This document shows positions 63,806 to 64,000 of a DNA stretch of 64,000 nt, piece after piece. A model generated the notes under the pieces. The model made no database searches, was not told where the DNA came from, and worked only from the letters and a program-made list of their open reading frames with translations. A program made the position numbers and the translations under genes. Source of the DNA: S009-33 sp041694255. Lineage in GTDB: Bacteria > Patescibacteriota > Gracilibacteria > Absconditabacterales > Absconditicoccaceae. Numbering within the stretch: position 1 is the first letter of the stretch; each line of letters begins with the position of its first letter. The DNA lies in contig JASMTN010000017.1 in assembly GCA_041694255.1 (NCBI GenBank), positions 14,662 through 78,661 on the forward strand, given 5' to 3'.

Positions 63806-64000
63806 TTATTCAGTTTGATTTTGTTTCATTCTATTTGAATTTATTATTGTGAACATATCATGTTTTATATTATCCGGATCATCAAGAAAAGAAAAATTAA
63901 TTTCTCAAGTTCATTGTTCATCTCATTCTGTAAGTATAACTATATTTCAAAAATTGAACATACTCCTTAAAAGTCATTCTTTTTTAACTGTAATAGTCTT
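63806..64000 (-). CDS. C-terminal part of a probable PH-like domain protein, N-terminus outside window
   Basis: Open frame entering from the right edge, 64 codons seen. Strand-rich MFNFGNIVILTEGDEQGTGE then INFSFLDDPDNIKHDMFTII resembles the end of a bacterial PH domain, as in the 60041-60643 protein. Ends with a polar tail. Too short for a firm call. Confidence 0.6.

Overview
The window reads as low-GC DNA of a host-associated candidate-phylum bacterium that uses a recoded genetic code. UGA is glycine throughout. Reading UGA as stop breaks almost every gene into short pieces. Reading it as Gly, with only UAA and UAG as stops, gives about 60 intact genes with UGA at invariant glycines (Walker A loops, DnaJ G/F region, ClpP, DnaB, FtsK). 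That is translation table 25, known from Absconditabacteria (SR1) and Gracilibacteria. Two further signs point to the Absconditabacteria side: tRNAs with CCG and UCG anticodons that carry Trp-like rather than Arg-like identity bases, and CGA codons at conserved Trp or aromatic positions (3-methyladenine glycosylase, QueH, signal peptidase). Together these suggest that CGA/CGG also read as Trp. No rRNA gene is present, so the taxon stays an inference.

Layout. 1-5.7 kb: a minus-strand run with ssb, lepB, a TrbC/VirB2-like membrane protein, efp, small proteins, a UPF0173 hydrolase, a PSP1/RicT protein and a TPR protein. 5.8-6.0 kb: tRNA-Leu and tRNA-Ala. 6.0-10.2 kb: a two-gene island of unknown proteins bounded by a 24-bp direct repeat, one copy at the 3' end of the CCG tRNA. 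10.2-11.9 kb: S1 protein, S15 and tRNA-Arg(CCT). 12.1-19.8 kb: a VirB6-like protein, a large secreted M23 peptidase with SLH-like repeats, a methyltransferase coupled to a membrane-anchored HTH protein, an AI-2E-type permease and queH. 19.9-28.8 kb: sugar nucleotidyltransferase, Na/Ca exchanger, Mpg glycosylase, TrbC-like protein, lipid-linked-sugar flippase, a Rad50-like ATPase and a sigma-region-4/HARE-HTH protein. 28.8-33.7 kb: SpoIIM-like protein, yidC, dut and uvrA. 34-36 kb: a prepilin-like gene with a fibrinogen-like C-terminus and a stop codon exactly at the invariant pilin Glu, next to a second broken gene.

36.2-44.7 kb: murA, a short PriA-like protein, pilC, ftsK, a pseudouridine synthase, dnaJ and ruvA, separated by a dispersed repeat family. 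44.7-48.3 kb: an anchored extracellular protein and an AspA/AstE-like plus ATP-grasp pair. 48.5-53.9 kb: a heavy-metal RND efflux set (long coiled-coil adaptor, CusA-like pump, Met/His-rich lipoprotein). 54-64 kb: a tRNA with UCG anticodon, dnaB, clpP, an ABC ATPase/permease pair, an RRM protein, an RNA methyltransferase, L31, ndk, ferredoxin and cell-surface proteins.

The gene content (pilus assembly, T4SS-like membrane proteins, exported peptidase, surface adhesin candidate, few biosynthetic genes) fits an epibiont or predator that depends on a host cell. That lifestyle is inferred, not shown.
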